From contig NC_081847.1 of NCBI RefSeq assembly GCF_963259705.1, positions 87,418,485 through 87,482,484 on the forward strand: a DNA stretch of 64,000 bases, given 5' to 3'. The stretch comes from Myotis daubentonii. Taxonomy: Eukaryota > Chordata > Mammalia > Chiroptera > Vespertilionidae. Made by a program: the position numbers and the translations under genes. Under the pieces are notes generated by a model that was given only the letters and a program-made list of their open reading frames with translations, was not told the origin of the DNA and did not search any database. Below, piece after piece: positions 47,100 to 60,775 of the stretch; the first letter of the stretch is position 1; each line of letters starts with the position of its first letter.

Positions 47100-47618
47100 T
47101 TCAGTGAATAAAAAAATTAATAAGATTTTTAATAGCAGTGAGATAGGTGTTTTTTTTTCTACTGTTGAAATAACAATTAAAGGGGAATAATGCATGTGTG
47201 CTCTTGAGAATGTAGTGGAGCACGCATTCTCGGATGCGGCTCGTGAGATTGTTGTTCCCTGGACAAGTTTCTGGAAATCAATTTGGCAATTTTATCAAAG
47301 GTCTTAAAAATGTTTGTTACCCTCAACCTTGATCCAGTATTTCTCACTGGAATCTATTTTAAGGAAATAATTAAAGATGTGAAATGATTTTATACATATA
47401 TATACTGTTGCAGCTGCATTTTTAACAACAGTGAAAATTTGGGAGTAGTCTAGGTTGCCACCCATATGGAACTGGCTGATTAAAGAAGTATGCTATAATT
47501 ATATGAGAGAATGTTATGTGCCTAAAATATCCTCAAAGTATTTTGTTGTACATGAGAATATACTTGTGATATAATGTTAAGTGGACAAATGTAACATAAA
47601 ATCCATCATGTGCAGTGT

Positions 47619-47686
<68 letters not shown>

Positions 47687-47830
47687 TCTCCACCAAAACA
47701 CGCAGGGAACACACCAAGATTTTAAGTGTAGTCTTCTTGCTGCATGAGATTGTGATTTTAATTTTCTTCTTCATACTTTACTATGATTTTCCACATTTTC
47801 TCCCATGAACAAGTATTTGGTTGAGCACAT
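47100..47830 (+). repeat. L1M-type 3' relic
   Basis: ggaaatcaatttggcaattt, taaggaaataattaaagatg, cagctgcatttttaacaaca, ggttgccacccatatggaac and a late attttccacattttctccca follow the 3' region of an old L1 in sense orientation. A (GA)n tract (47625-47684) has expanded within it. Confidence 0.6.
47625..47684. repeat. (GA)n microsatellite
   Basis: About 30 GA units inside the L1M relic. Confidence 0.95.
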
Positions 47831-50569
47831 GGAAAAATGAAGCTACTTTGGTGTGACCTTAGATATGACTTAGATATGCATTTTATTCCCAGGGGCACCT
47901 TTTCTCTCTCACCCCAATATCCTGGGGTGGAGGAGGGGGGGAGAGGATGCTGCCTGGGAATGAGGGTTTACAGAGGAGGGAAGCTTATCTCTAGGAGACG
48001 TTACGTGATTGGTTAGGAAATACTCTTTGGTCTCTAACAGAATCCCAATTACCAAATATTCTGCCAGTGAGCACATGGAAGCTAAAAGCTCGATTGTATT
48101 GCAGATGGAAAACTGCCCCGTCTAAAATACACACTCCCACCCCTGTGCCAGCCATCCTGTTCTGTGACCTTATATTAATTTATATAACCCAGCACTTCCA
48201 GATATGTTACAATCCTCTTTTCTTGGGGTTGTCTGTTTTCTCTCTTTAGACCGTGGGGCACAGAGGACCAATGCGTGTCTGTTTCCCTCTCTGCTCAATG
48301 CTGAGAGCATGACCCGACACACAGAAGGCTCTGGATAAACGTTTGTTGACTGGGAAATGAAATAACCGATTCGCTACAAATCTGTTGTAGGACTTGACCT
48401 CTAGTCTTTGAAGCTTAAACTGGACTCACCAAGACAGTTGGTGTCCCCTCAGACTTTAAACTGCCTGCAGGTTTAGAAGCTGGGAAGGAAGTGGAGGGCT
48501 CTAGGAATCAGAACTCCTTTGGTTTCGCTGCCTTTATTTAGAAGGTGACGGAGGTGCCCCGTCCCACCCACTGGAGGACACATGTGGGACCCCTTGTGGC
48601 ATTGCCTGTGTCCCACTCAGGGCTGTTTGGTTTATACCTAGTTTGGGAAACACGGGCTTCTCTATGTGTCTGAGTTACTAAATACAAGCATGTTTTACAT
48701 AGTTAAATGTCAGTGCGCCAGCAAGTCTTGCACACGCCTAGGAGGATCTTTAAGGCATCCAAGTCAAATAAAGTACTTTCCCACCTACTTAATTTTTTAA
48801 ATGACCCTGTTAGATAACGGGATTTAGCATACTGTTACATATGTGCAATATAATATTTTATCTTATTGTTCTTCTATTTATTATCATTAGCAATCATTTG
48901 TTTAAAAAATGTCACTTTGATGCTGGCACTATATTAAATCATTTACACACATTCCCTACTCAGCCTTTATCATCACCCTAGGAAATAGAGGTCACCACCC
49001 CAACTTAAAGATGGAAAAAAGCGAGTTGTTATGATGCAGGTGGGCTGACCTCAAAGAAGGTATTACTCTACCCATGTTCCATGTAAGAATCCTGAAATAC
49101 TCCATACACATCCTGTGTAGTCCACAAGTAGCCAGGGTTGGATCTGGGAGCAACAGTCCATAGGAAGTAATTGTCACAGTGAGGAGCTTCGTTTTCTGAA
49201 ACACTCACACTGGCTCCCTTCATTTTCATACCCCAGCATTCCGGTGTTTCCAGGGTGCCTTCCATTCACATGTTATTTGATACCCTACTTGGTCTGCTTT
49301 AAACCTGGAGGCAAACTGCTTTGCAAAGGCAAAGGGGAGATCTGTGAGGAACCTTTAGTTTAGAAGGCTGGAGCGATGAAGTGCCGAGACTATGAAAGTT
49401 CCTCAGGTGTCACACTCTTGCCTGTGACGTTGTTACTGTCATCATCGTCATCATCATCATCAGGGAAGTGGTCACCCTCTGAAATGTATTTCCATGGCTG
49501 TTCTTGACTCATCCAACTCTCATTCTTTGTCCTGGAAGGGAAAACAGAGCTCACTCCATTCCATCTTTTTGACTTTTGAATTAATTTTCCTACTTGGTAG
49601 AGAGAGGCCCTTGGGGCATAACGCCATGTCTGTGCCTCGCCAGGAAGTTTCTGGAAGCTCTGTCAGCAGAGAGGCCGGGGCTGGTGGGAGTTGATGCTTA
49701 AGTCTTTGGGCTTCTCTGGGTCAGGTCTTTCCCCGGGGACGCCTTCTCTGTAACTTACCTGACTCAGATCCCATCAGAAACGAGGCAGGGGAAGGAGAAT
49801 GCTTAGCTTCCACTTGCAGGGCCCACAAGGCTGGCTGTACAAAACAAGACTCAGGGCACGGGTTCAAAGCCAAGTGCCAGGGAGTCCAAGGAGCTCTGGA
49901 AAACCACGGAAACCAGCGACCTGTTCAAAACTGAACTTTCATTACCACAAGGAAGAGAGAACAGAAGGAAGAGCATCAAAAACCCCTAAAGCGCAGAGGA
50001 CAAAACTTTAAGACACCGCCCTGGCCACCGGGGCAGCCCTGGGACCTTGGGTGCGGAATGGCCTGTTACTATCTTGAAGCATCATCTACAGCGGGAAGAC
50101 AGGAAATACTCCCAGGGCAGCCCCAAGCACTTGATGGATCTTTCGCATTCAGCTTCCTGCAGAGAAGTGTTTAATTGCAACTGTGATTGAGATGAATATT
50201 TTTATTGTGTTCGGCCCAGAGCCAGGGAGAGAGGGCCCCTCCTCTGGCAAGTTTTGGATTTCAGGTTATTTTTCATCTCTTCACCATTATCAGTGGTGCT
50301 TTACTGTCATCATCATTATCATCAGAATGGAAGTGTTAAGCCTGTTAATTGCACGTGGCAGGGTGCTGAGTGCAATGCGAGCAGGCGCACGGTTCTCCTG
50401 GCCAGATGTGCATAATGAAGCACGCTCTACGCCAGCGCAGGCCGACACTGCAAGTTCACGCAGAAAGAAAACTTGAAAACAGTGACTTAGGTGAGCAGGT
50501 CATATGAGGATTGGACTGCTTGGCCTCTAGGACTGTGGGGACTTGTAGTCTGTTTAAATCCTACCTCTA
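47831..50569. other. Mostly unassigned; MIR relic; candidate conserved DNA near 50.2-50.5 kb
   Basis: An antisense MIR lies at about 48930-49060 (ctaggaaatagaggtcacc). A degraded MIR/L2 tail (ataaacgtttgttgactggg) is near 48335-48360. The part 50150-50480 is unique-looking with scattered ATTA cores. No gene. Confidence 0.35.
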
Positions 50570-50780
50570 AACACCACTATGTCCTGGCACAGTCCAAAGC
50601 ACCTTATATGTGTCATACGTAACCCTTGCAATGGATGGACGTGGTAAATGAAATGCCATGATTGTTCCCAGCCCACTTACCAGATGGCAACACTGAGGAC
50701 ACACTACTGGTAAGAGGCAGAGCAGAGATGTGAAACCAACCTGTCCGAGCTCAGGGTCCAGGCAAGGGAGCACTCAAACC
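50570..50780 (-). repeat. MIR relic
   Basis: Antisense MIR: accttatatgtgtcatacgt, cagatggcaacactgaggac, actactggtaagaggcagag, gtccgagctcagggtccagg. Confidence 0.5.
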
Positions 50781-53439
50781 CCTCGGGGACCGCTGCCACG
50801 TTTCGTGGGAAACACACTTCTGGGAGAGACCTCAACCACGTTGCATTATTATCTTGACAATTTCAGGGAGCGTCACGTTTATAACTATATAAAACCCAGC
50901 TGAGCAGACAAAGCAAGAAGGGGAGCGAGCAAGGAAGAACACAGTTGATTTAGGGGAGTGAAGTTTTAAGATTAGCTCCATAACCTTTTGTGGAATATCG
51001 CAATGTCAGAAGCCTGTTTAGAAATGAAAGAGGGCTGTGTCCTGAACTGGAAGGGAAGTACCGTGTTGGGAAAAGGAATAGCACTATCTGGAGGGAGAGT
51101 GAGTGACTTAAGACTTTAATGGGTACGAGTCTCCTCTGAATTCTCATTTCTGAGTCTCCTGCTGCATTACCGGCTGCTGATTAGGCCCCAGTTATCCCAT
51201 TAGAAGGACTCAATGATTCCATGTTACTTAAGGACTCTTTCCGAGTTGATACTGTGTTAATAATTCTATTCTCTTGCCCTTTCCTCCATACTTTCCCTAT
51301 CTCATTCTCTGTCACAATTGCTCTCTCTTTTCATTTTTGTGGAGAGGGGGGGCAAAGATGGATAGGAGGGAGAAACACATCATTTAACCCCTTCTCCCTT
51401 CAGTTTCCACTTTCCCTTCTTAAGAATAAGGATTCTTTTTGGTGTGAGATCCTCTACTTCTTCATTTTGTTGGACATTTAGACCATGTGAATGGTGATAC
51501 AAACCATTTCCATCACGGGGGATACTGTCATGGAACAGGGCTGCGTGCAGGCTCACTTTGGAGGCCATGGAAAGCCCCTGCAATCCTTGGCCACAATTAC
51601 AACAGCCCTCCGCCATCGGGTTTGCTGTAGGCCAGTATGTTGGCTGTGCCGAGGTTCCGTGCCCTTTCCTGAAGTCTACATGTGCAACCCACTGCCCCGC
51701 CCAGCCACCCACTGGCTTTCTGTACTGATTCATGCTTGAGAGAGCTGCTTTTTCTGGCTCTGGAGACTGTAAGTGCAGGGGAAGGAGTTCTGGCTTCGGA
51801 GGCGGGTGATCTGGGTTTTCCCTGTAGCCCCGGGGATACACAGGTCTGGACCTGACCCATGGAAGTTTCCCTCCACTGCCTTTGCGTCCTCATCGGGGAA
51901 AAGGAAAGCAGGGCATAGCCATCTCACCATCCTTTCCCTCTCTGGGACTCCATGATCCCTGATTAGAACTAGAGACCAGGTGCTGGGCTGGGGCCTTCAG
52001 CTGCTCTCGGGTCACTGTTTACTGAGTCACCCCTCCGCAGGGGCCCTGGAGGCCGTGGCTCGCTTGCCCCATGCCCGCGGGCTGTGCCTGCCTGCTGCAG
52101 AGCCCTGACATCCCAGGAGGCCCCTCTTCTCCTCCCTCCTTTACATATGAAGCAAGCGATCTGTCATGCTGACAATCAGCTGCACCTGTGAACCCGGGCT
52201 TCCTCAGGCACCGCCATCTGATGCTGTCCTCCTGCTCACCTGTCATGCTGTGATGGACAGTGAGGGGGTGGGAGCGCTCCTGACATCACTGGCGGACAGG
52301 AAGGAAGCTCCTGAAGACATAATGGGACACAGCGGTGGCAGCTGCTCAGTGACACCTCTGTAGTCACACATGCGGCCGATGATGGAGGGTGGGAGTCTTG
52401 TGCTTGGCAAGGTCCTTTGTGTGCCGGATGGTGAAGATAAATAAGGACGATGCCCAATTAAGAGCCCCACACAATTGCCCTTGTCCATGCGGCTCCATGG
52501 CTGTCAGGAAAGGCTGCACCGGCAAGAGGGATGAGGACAGGATTTGGTATGGGCGATTCTGGCAAAGGTATCACCATGTCTTCTGTGCTTGCACAGTCCT
52601 CACAAAGACCATGTCCAAGCTCCCATCGTCCTCTTTACACGTGATGTGATGCTACTTCCTTCCGTTTCTCAGAGCGTTCTGTTATGTGAGTCAGAGGTGA
52701 TCCTTTCTCCATCTCAAAGCTTCCTAACCTTTAAAGAAGGCATCAAGGTGTCAAAACCAGAGCAGAGAATGAGCCCACAGATGGGAATCTGAACACGATG
52801 ACCAGTGACAGAGAACCAGAGTATGACACTTCTGTCCCCACCCCGCAGTGTGGGCTGCCTGTTCTGTGTCAAACCATAGAGATGAATCCTGTCCCTGGCG
52901 AGAACTGACCACAAGAGGGCCCCAGGGAGCAAACGTCAATGGAGCTTCAGAAGGTTGGCCAAGAGCTGTCCAGATTTGTAAACGGAATGAGCAAGGCTAT
53001 TTCACAGCCTGGCGTGCAGCGGGCAATGCGATATTTAGTAGAACAGGGCCCATAAAGCTACATAAAGATGTTTTCTAGCTCCCATCTGTCAGCGGCGCAG
53101 GGTACGGGGCAGCTTTTATTTCAGCGACACTGTGAGACACAGGTCTCTCCTTACTTTTTCTGGTTTCAATTAAGAATTTCCACACCTTGTTTGTTCCAGA
53201 AAGGGAAGGCCCATCCACATCTGGGCTTCTGTAACCTCCAGCCCAGCAAGCAGGCAGCCACGATGCCCCCTCAGTGGCTTCAGCGAAAGCTCAGAAACCA
53301 CAGACCGTGAAACTGCCACAGATGCAGGTGGTCGCCCAGGGAGTCATCGGAGCGGCCCCCCCGCTACACTCAGGTGTAATGGACAGCGACGCAATGTCTC
53401 CAGGGCCTTACCCCTAAGCCCCCATGGGACGGTTTCACT
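50781..53439. other. GC-richer unassigned stretch
   Basis: Many overlapping frames on both strands (the longest 153 codons, 51380-51841 minus) reflect base composition. A degraded MIR-like phrase lies near 51785-51930 (ttctggcttcggaggcgg to gcgtcctcatcggggaaa). No exon is supported. Confidence 0.4.
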
Positions 53440-53690
53440 GAGCTGTCCTTCAATGGATAACACACTTAAAAAGACGTGTACTTACTGTCTTTTCAGAAAC
53501 AACATGATGTAAATGGACGAAACATACACAAAAGCACATTCTGTGTGACTCCCTGTATATCAAATCCCAAAGCAGGCGGAGCTTTTAATGCCCCTGAATT
53601 GTACAGTTTAAAATGATGAGGATGGCAAGTTTTATGTTTTGTATATTCTACCACAGAAAATAAGACAAAACAAAACAAAACCAAAAAACA
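53440..53690 (+). repeat. L1M-type 3' tail
   Basis: cctgaattgtacagtttaaa, atgatgaggatggcaagttt, tatgttttgtatattctacc and an A-rich end with aaaacaaaacaaaacc form a typical L1 3' terminus. Confidence 0.6.
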
Positions 53691-54539
53691 GCACAACTTA
53701 AGGTAATGAGTTAAAAGTGGTGAGAGTGGCTGGCGTTGGGGGTATCGGTGGCTGGAAGGGGACGTGAGGGCGGCTCGGGGATGCTGGGGAGGTGCTGGCT
53801 CTCACCTGACCACAGGCCGAACAGGTGGAATTTGTGAGGATTCATCGAGCTCGCCGCTATAACTGACCTACTTTGCTAAGCCTTTGTTTTGCTTCATGAA
53901 AACATATAACCCTTCCTCCCCAGCAATGTGCTCAGTAAGTCTTAGTTGATTTGATCTCCTTTGGGGTGTTGGTCACAGGTATGAAAATGAACTCTGTTGT
54001 TTAGTTGCCACAGGGATTTGGGCGGAGAGAAAATTACATTACTGAATAATATTTCTGTTATTTCTTTCTTGCAAAACTGGAATTCGGTTTAAGGAAGACA
54101 GAGCAAGGTTTTGTCAGCGTTTAAATCACAGTGTTGCTGCTCTTTGAAGCAGCTTTGCTTCCTTGGAGCTGTTAGGACACATGGCAGCTGGAGCAGTCAG
54201 CGCAGTGTTAGTCAGTCTGCTGTGGGTTCCGGGTCATGTACACTGTTTCCCTTGTAAGTCCCACCTCTGTGTGCAGCATTAAGGGGTAGTGAGCTTCCTA
54301 GTAGAGGTCAGGGAACCCTCTAGAAAGGATGCTCTGCAGAGCGCTTGTCTTGTGGGGACGCTGCACAACATCACCTGTACAGACCCCTTTAATTCCGAGG
54401 TTCTCTTTCTGTTGTGCTCTGTGAGTTTGCAAGTGCGTTTGTAAACCGGCTTACTAAATATGGGTCCTTGTCTCTGTGTCAGTTTCTCCTTCAGGAACTC
54501 TGTGAAAGGAGGTCACAGAGGTTAGAGAATGATACCATT
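53691..54539. other. No recognised gene
   Basis: Unassigned. Confidence 0.4.
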
Positions 54540-54990
54540 GCCGTTAGAACACTGTGTTTGCTCTATAGGCTGTCATTACAAATGACCACGCACTGGGTGT
54601 CTTAAAACTGTAGATATTTATTCTTTTACAGTTGTAGAGGCAAGAAGTCCCAAATCAAGATGTTGGAAGGCCCAGTCCCCCTCTGAGACCTGTAGGGGAG
54701 AACTTTTCCCTGCCTCTCCCAGCTTCGGGGGCTCCTGGCACTCCTTAGCATTCCTTGGCTTGTGGCTGCATCCTTCCAGTGTCTGCCTCCATCTTCACAC
54801 ACCCTCTCCCTTGTGTGTGTGTCTCTCTGGGTTCTTTCCTCTAGTCACTGTATGTAGGGGTCTACCTGAACCCCAGGATGATGGCCCCTTAAGATCCTTA
54901 ATTACATTTGCAAAGATCCTATTTTCAAATAAAGTTACAGTCTGAGGTTCCAGAATGATATAAATTTTGGCAAGGATATTATTCAACCCA
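54540..54990 (+). repeat. Ancient eutherian interspersed repeat, family not assigned
   Basis: tgtcattacaaatgaccacg, cactgggtgtcttaaaactg, ttcttttacagttgtagagg, agcattccttggcttgtggc and the late gttacagtctgaggttccag appear in the usual order of a common old repeat of the MER/LTR class. The start is shared with 35458-35526. Confidence 0.55.
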
Positions 54991-55139
54991 CTACATACAC
55001 TTTCTGGAAAAGAAAAAAGAAAAATTGTAACATTTAAAAAATGCCGGGTCCTGCAATAGATGCAAACTAAATGGGTAAGAGAATTAAGTTTTAGGTCAGT
55101 TCTCAAGAAAAGCAAGGGCTCAGAGAGAGATCATACACT

Positions 55140-55760
55140 CATTCATTGAACAGCAAATAATCATTGAGCCCCTGTCATGCGCAGGCACTCTACTCGGCAC
55201 TGGGTGCGGAGTGGTGAATATAAAGAGACAGAAGCCATCCCCCTGGCATTTATGGTCCATGGAGGGGAGATTAATATTAACCTACAAAGCACAGAACCAT
55301 ATCTCTTCCTGCTGATTGTTAAGGAAGCAGTGGATACAGCATTCTATGAGAGAGAATCATATCGGCGTAGGGGGGTGCAGTGGGGAGGTCCAGCTATTTT
55401 ATTCGCAGGTCTGTCAGGAAAACTTTCCTGAAGGAAATAATATTTAAGCTGAAATAAAAGGTGAGTGGGAATTAGCATGGTATACATCTGAAAAGAACAT
55501 TTCAGGGAGGTGAAAGTTCAAAGGGCAGAAAGAAGGCCACTGTGGCCAGGCCCGATGGTCAAGTCCTAGGATGAAGAGTGGGGAGTCCGCTCACCCACCC
55601 ATGGTGGTTCACATTCGGGATTGGGTATCCCCACAACGGGAAGCCCAGAAAAGGTAAGCGGGGGAATGCAAGCTCAGTGTTATTTTAGGACGATCTTCCT
55701 GGCTGATGCGTGGAGACGAGATAGGGACAAAAACGTGGCACCAGCGGGCTGAACAGGATG
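55140..55760 (-). repeat. L2-like relic
   Basis: cattgagcccctgtcatgcg, caggcactctactcggcact, tatggtccatggaggggaga and gaaagaaggccactgtggcc follow the same antisense L2-type layout as 25560-26040. Confidence 0.5.
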
Positions 55761-56239
55761 AGGTGACAGGCGGCTAGAGCCGAGACCCGTGTCCAGGGAA
55801 CACGACTCCATATCTATTCCTGCTGCTGGCGCTGACCGGCAGGTTCCCAGTGGATTATTTCCAGGCTGACAGGCGAGCCCAGCGCAGTACAGATCTGTAC
55901 AGCTCCATCCTCTCTATAGAATCAACTTTTTAAAGAGATGAAATGAAAATACTTTTTGAGTGAATGTCATCGAAAATGTTCAACGAAGGGGATTTTACCC
56001 TGTCTGTCTGCTCCCGAGCTGCAAAAAAAATTTGAAAGTAAATTTCAGTTTGGAATATCGGTCCAGAATGCGTCTCATGCAGACGGCCATGCCCTGAGAT
56101 GACTTCAGTGCAGGGAGGGAAGGTCCTCCCAGGAAAGTGCGAGTCTCTCAGACCTGGGAACATTGGCCCATGTTGGCTCTGAACCAGCAGGCACCCCTTT
56201 TCCTATGAGAAAGTTGTGTGACACACACCTCTGATTGAT
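55761..56239. other. No recognised gene
   Basis: Unassigned. Confidence 0.4.
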
Positions 56240-56460
56240 TTATTTAAAAAATATTTTTTATTGACTTCAGAGAGAAAGAGAGAGGGAGACAGAGACAGAA
56301 ACATCAATGATGAGAGAGAATCTCATCATTGATTGGCTGCCTCCTGCACACCCCACGCTGGGGATCTAGCCTGCAACCCAGGTGTGTGCCCTGACCAGAA
56401 TAGAACCATGACCTCCTGGTTCATAGGTGGACGCTCAACCACTGAGACACGCTGGCTGGC
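56240..56460 (-). mobile_element. VES-type SINE, second subfamily
   Basis: Tail atattttttattgacttcag, body cattgattggctgcctcctg, head accactgagacacgctggct. It contains a small local inverted repeat (atgatgagagagaatctcat). Target duplication not clear. Confidence 0.85.
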
Positions 56461-58483
56461 CTGACCCACTCCTTTTAAATATCAATGGAAGCAGCCTTAG
56501 CCAACAGCCTTTGTGTCTGTCCATCCCTGGAGGACCTGGATTTCAGGTGAAAAGAGGCAAGATTAAGATGAGATATAAGGAAAGATGTCTCCTCTCAGTG
56601 AAAATAATGTGGCCATTTAATTTGTTATTCGAAGCCATGTAGGTACAGCTCTACTTTGAGCTACTGAACATGGGCAGGCTCTCCCACAGGGTCCCCTGCC
56701 CCCTGTGCAATTGGCTGACAAAAGCCTGGCATCTGACTACAGCGAATGGGTTCATTTTCTTGGCACACAGTGACCTCGTCAATGGAGCCCATGGTCCTCA
56801 CAGCAGAAGTCCTCTCTTCGGGAGGATAACTAATGTTATGTATACATATTCCACTCCAACCTGAGCTCCTCCAGCCCTATTAAAGAGGCGGATAATCCTT
56901 ACAGATTCTGTAAAAAGGGATCTGGGTGCCAGAGGTAGATGGGGGCAGAGATGGCCTTGGCAGAGGGCCCCAGCACCACTGCCCCCATCTGCATAGCATT
57001 ATCCACATGACTGGGCCGCCTCCCCCGAAATCAACAAAGCCGTATGGCAATGTGCGGATCTGAAATTATTTCAAATGGGCTCCTGTGTAGTTACAACTCT
57101 GTACTTGCCATCTTTGTGATTTCAATTTGGAAAGTCATTCAAGTGAATAATTTAATGTTGGACTGTTCCTTCTGTTTTCCCGTCAAGCTCACAAAATTCT
57201 AAAAATAATGTTATTATGAGCAAGCGTTGTGCTTAACAGGACAGTGGGAGATTACAGTTCTGTTGGCCCCAAGTATAAAAGGTCAAGTCATTTTTTTACC
57301 TTATCCACTTGGCGCTGGGTTTTGTGGAGACAAGTCCTCATTGTGTGAAATCACCTTCTAACTCTCAGATGCTCTCTTACCTAGAGAGACAAATGCTGGG
57401 TTGTCTGTAAGCATAGAGCTGGCCAGGGTCCCAAGGCGAGCAGGGGGGCTTTTCACTAAGGCAAGATCATCACAGCGATCCTCCTCATCCGTGCCTCTTC
57501 ACCCTGATTCTTCTCCATGTCTGCTGGTCCTTGGCCTTAGAATACCTCGCATCACTTCTTAGAATTAGGTGTCGTGATTTTGCATTCATTGGTACCAAAG
57601 TTGTGCATGCACATGGCTTAACTCTGGAGTTATGCAAGACTTGTTACTAAAAGCATCGTTATCTTTCCTCCTTCCCTCCGCCGCCCTCCCCCCTCAATGC
57701 TTCTTCCCTTCCCAGAAGTTACCACACTGAATTCCTCTAGCTGATTCTTAAGGACTTTTTCCTTATATCTGTAAGTACATACTTAGATTGCTCCTTTTTG
57801 ATTTTTCCATTTTAAGCCTCATCTGCTGACTTCCTGCTGTGACATGTAGTGAACAGACTTTCTTTTGTACCCCTTCACCCATTCCTCTCTACCATGTGTG
57901 TGCCCTGTCCTCATCCCCAGATTCCTAATAAAGTTATCTCTTCATGTTGAATAGCTCAATATTCAGTGTTTACGATGACGAATCAGAATATACTATGGTT
58001 ACTTTTGCTTTCCAGTACAATACTCCTCCCTAGGAGTTAACAACTGTCTTTTATACACTTTGGTTTTGTTTCATTAGTTTTAATGTGCTTATCTATTCAT
58101 TACAAACTTCAATCTCCCAATTATTGACATAACTGTCAATCATTTCTTCCTGATGCACTGTCTCCAAGAGACTCTTTTATTTAAGCAAACTTTATTGACA
58201 ATAGTTTTCAAATATGTTGACAACAGCACACTCTTCAAGAGGAAGTCGCATCCTTCCCAGAGACTCTCTAACTGTGTCCACAGGCACAGTTATACCCCGG
58301 GCTGCTATAAGATACTGGCTACTATACCCCGGGCCTCCTTTCGCCACCATGCTGAGTTCCCTCCTCTTCTCCTCTGCCTTGCTACACCGCTTACCTGAAG
58401 CTCATGTCTTCTTTATTCCTTCCTTTCTGGTGGGAGGGATAGAATTTAAACTTTTCATGTCAGAAAATGTTTTTATTCTTCCT
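56461..58483. other. No recognised gene; candidate conserved DNA at 57.0-57.25 kb
   Basis: The part 57000-57260 is unique-looking (for example ttcaagtgaataatttaatg) with no repeat. The rest is unassigned. Confidence 0.35.
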
Positions 58484-58599
58484 TAAAATGTTTATATTGA
58501 ATTTTTAGAGAGAGAAAGGGAAAGGGATGGAAGAATAGAGTGAAATAAGGAAGAAGGAGAGGTAGAATGAGGGAAAGAAAGAGAGAGAGAGAGAGCGAA

Positions 58600-58644
<45 letters not shown>

Positions 58645-58801
58645 TTGCTGTGAGAGGGAAACATCAATCGGTTACCTCCCATATGCATCAGGACTAGGGA
58701 CTGAACCTGAAACCCGGGCATGTGCCCTTGACTGGAATTGAACCCGGGACCCTTCAGTCCATTGCCCTATGCTCTATTCACTGAGCCAAACCAGCTAGGG
58801 C
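58484..58801 (-). mobile_element. VES SINE with purine expansion
   Basis: Tail side 58484-58510, a long GA/GAAA-rich part to 58645, body acatcaatcggttacctccc, head actgagccaaaccagctagg. The purine part is about 130 bases, much longer than normal. Confidence 0.8.
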
Positions 58802-59019
58802 AGGAGACATAATTCTTAAAGAATTTTCCATATACCTCACTTGCCCAGCCTCCCAACACACTGGGTCCTTCAGCATTATTTGTATAAGTCTCTCTTCTTT
58901 TTCTAGTTGTTTTGGAAATCTTAAATAAGGCATAGCCAATTTTTTAAATTTTACATTATGTTTTAATGTTTTGCTCTGGAACTAAGATCTCCTACCTCCA
59001 CATGTTATCCTATGATCAA
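58802..59019. other. No recognised gene
   Basis: Unassigned short stretch between SINE and MIR. Confidence 0.4.
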
Positions 59020-59190
59020 CCACACAGTCTCTAGAGTCAACAAGACTCAAATTCAAGTTCTGGCTCTGCCACTTCCTGGTACTGGCTGGATGAAGACGGC
59101 CAAGTTTTGTAGCCTCTCTGAACCACAGGTTAATCATCTGTGAAATGGAGATGATGAAGCCCCTAAATCGTAGGTCAGATTTGAGGAATA
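59020..59190 (+). repeat. MIR relic
   Basis: Sense MIR well preserved: caagttctggctctgccact, tcctggtactggctggatga, ctctgaaccacaggttaatc, atctgtgaaatggagatgat. The hAT that follows inserted within or just past its 3' part. Confidence 0.7.
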
Positions 59191-59198
59191 GTCTAGAC

Positions 59199-59410
59199 CA
59201 CTGGTCGGCAAACTCATTAGTCCACAGAGCCAAATATCCACAGTACAACGATTGAAATTTCTTTTGAGAGCCAAATATTTTAAACTTAAACTATATAGGT
59301 AGGTACATTGTTATTAACTTAATTGGGGTACTCCTGAGGCTTAGGAAGAGCCATACTCAAGGGGCCAAAGAGCCGCATGTGGCTCGCGAGCCGCAGTTGG
59401 CCGACCACGG
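59199..59410. mobile_element. Short non-autonomous hAT, same family as 29413-29897
   Basis: Termini CACTGGTCGGCAAACT and AGTTGGCCGACCACGG. Duplications gtctagac (59191-59198) and gtttagac (59411-59418) differ at one base. The interior aaacttaaactatataggta and gccgcatgtggctcgcgagc matches the longer element without its LINE-bearing middle. Confidence 0.88.
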
Positions 59411-59418
59411 GTTTAGAC

Positions 59419-60775
59419 AATGTATAATGGATATTTCACATAATTAGTAGCAGATTAAAAATGACTCCACAACAGAAGCTGCTGTTAGTGTTATCAACAT
59501 TAGCAGTGTTGATCATTGTGAAAGGAAAGTTGCCAACTTGGGGAAATATCCCACACTCCAAGTTTCTCTTGCCTAGGAAATTCCTAGGCATTTCCTAAGG
59601 GTCTAATGCATGGGAGCCTCTTCCATGTAACTCAAGGTGAAATGCATATTCATCTGTTTTTACAGAAACCACCTCTTAGGTATGACACTGGAAGCAGTGG
59701 GTGTGCTGCTGCATCATAGGTTGCACGATCAGAAGAAAACGGAGAAACGAACATCCACAGTGCTTAGCTATGGAAATTAAAATTTTCTTGTCTCTAATTT
59801 GTGGGCAGGTGATATTCTTCAGCCTCTTATGATTCCTGGGTCATGAAAAGAGTGTGATTCTTTTGAAGATACCTGTGGCTGAGCAATGTTTCTTAATGAG
59901 GTCAATGGGAACATCTCTTATTTGTCTGAAACTACTGTTGGCTCATAAATGATCGGTATAAGGACTTAGAAAGGTGACATGCACTCCCAACAGGAAGCCC
60001 GCAGTGTAATGAATAACGGTTCCAGGACCCTGCTACTGTGTTTGCTTTTCCTCCTCCTGTTTGCTTTGTGCACCTCAGACGGAGAGAGGATCCACGTTTG
60101 TAATATCACCTAATCCTGCTGTCGGACATTAAACATTTATTTTAAACATTAAAACTGCTGAGCTGGTGAGTTTATGACCCAGAGATCGTTTTATTTATTT
60201 ATTTTCAAATTTTAATTTCTGTATGTTGAAATTGCCAAATCCACCGAATCGAAAGAAAATGAGATCCGGAAGCTGTGACTTTTCATGAATGTAACCGAAT
60301 ATAGGTGGTCAGAGAGCACGGGAGGGCCCTCTCGCTGGTGGTGCTGGTTGGAAGGGCAGGACCCACATGTACACATTGGTTACTGAATGCGATGTGGTCT
60401 GGTTATGTCTGGAGGATGGTTTTTAAAGTATCTTTGGGTTTTGAAAACCCAGATCAATGTGTTCATAACCCATGGCCCATCAGTTTTATCATGGCTTTCA
60501 TTTTGTAGAGAAAGAATGGTTTTGCATTTGCCATGAATTAGCTGTTTATTTTCTCAACTGTCCCATTTCATTACAGTGATATGGTTTACCCACCTAATAG
60601 TAAACATCTTTCCCCCCAACTCCTGGTAGGTTCTTGGCTCAGACTAGAGGGCTTTTATTTTCAGTGTTGGTGTGTAGACATGAAACGATATAGCCATTGT
60701 ATGCATGAGGACTCGGTTCCTGGGATTTATAAGTGTCTTTCCCGTGTAATTGTGACTGTGGGTTCTGCCCCTTAA
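59419..60775. other. Repeat-poor stretch without recognised gene
   Basis: The part 60000-60230 looks unique and AT-balanced and could be conserved non-coding DNA. No gene. Confidence 0.35.

Noticed and set aside
51380..51841. 153-codon minus-strand open frame
   Set aside because: It lies in GC-richer DNA with competing frames on both strands, has no recognisable domain and partly overlaps a MIR-like relic.
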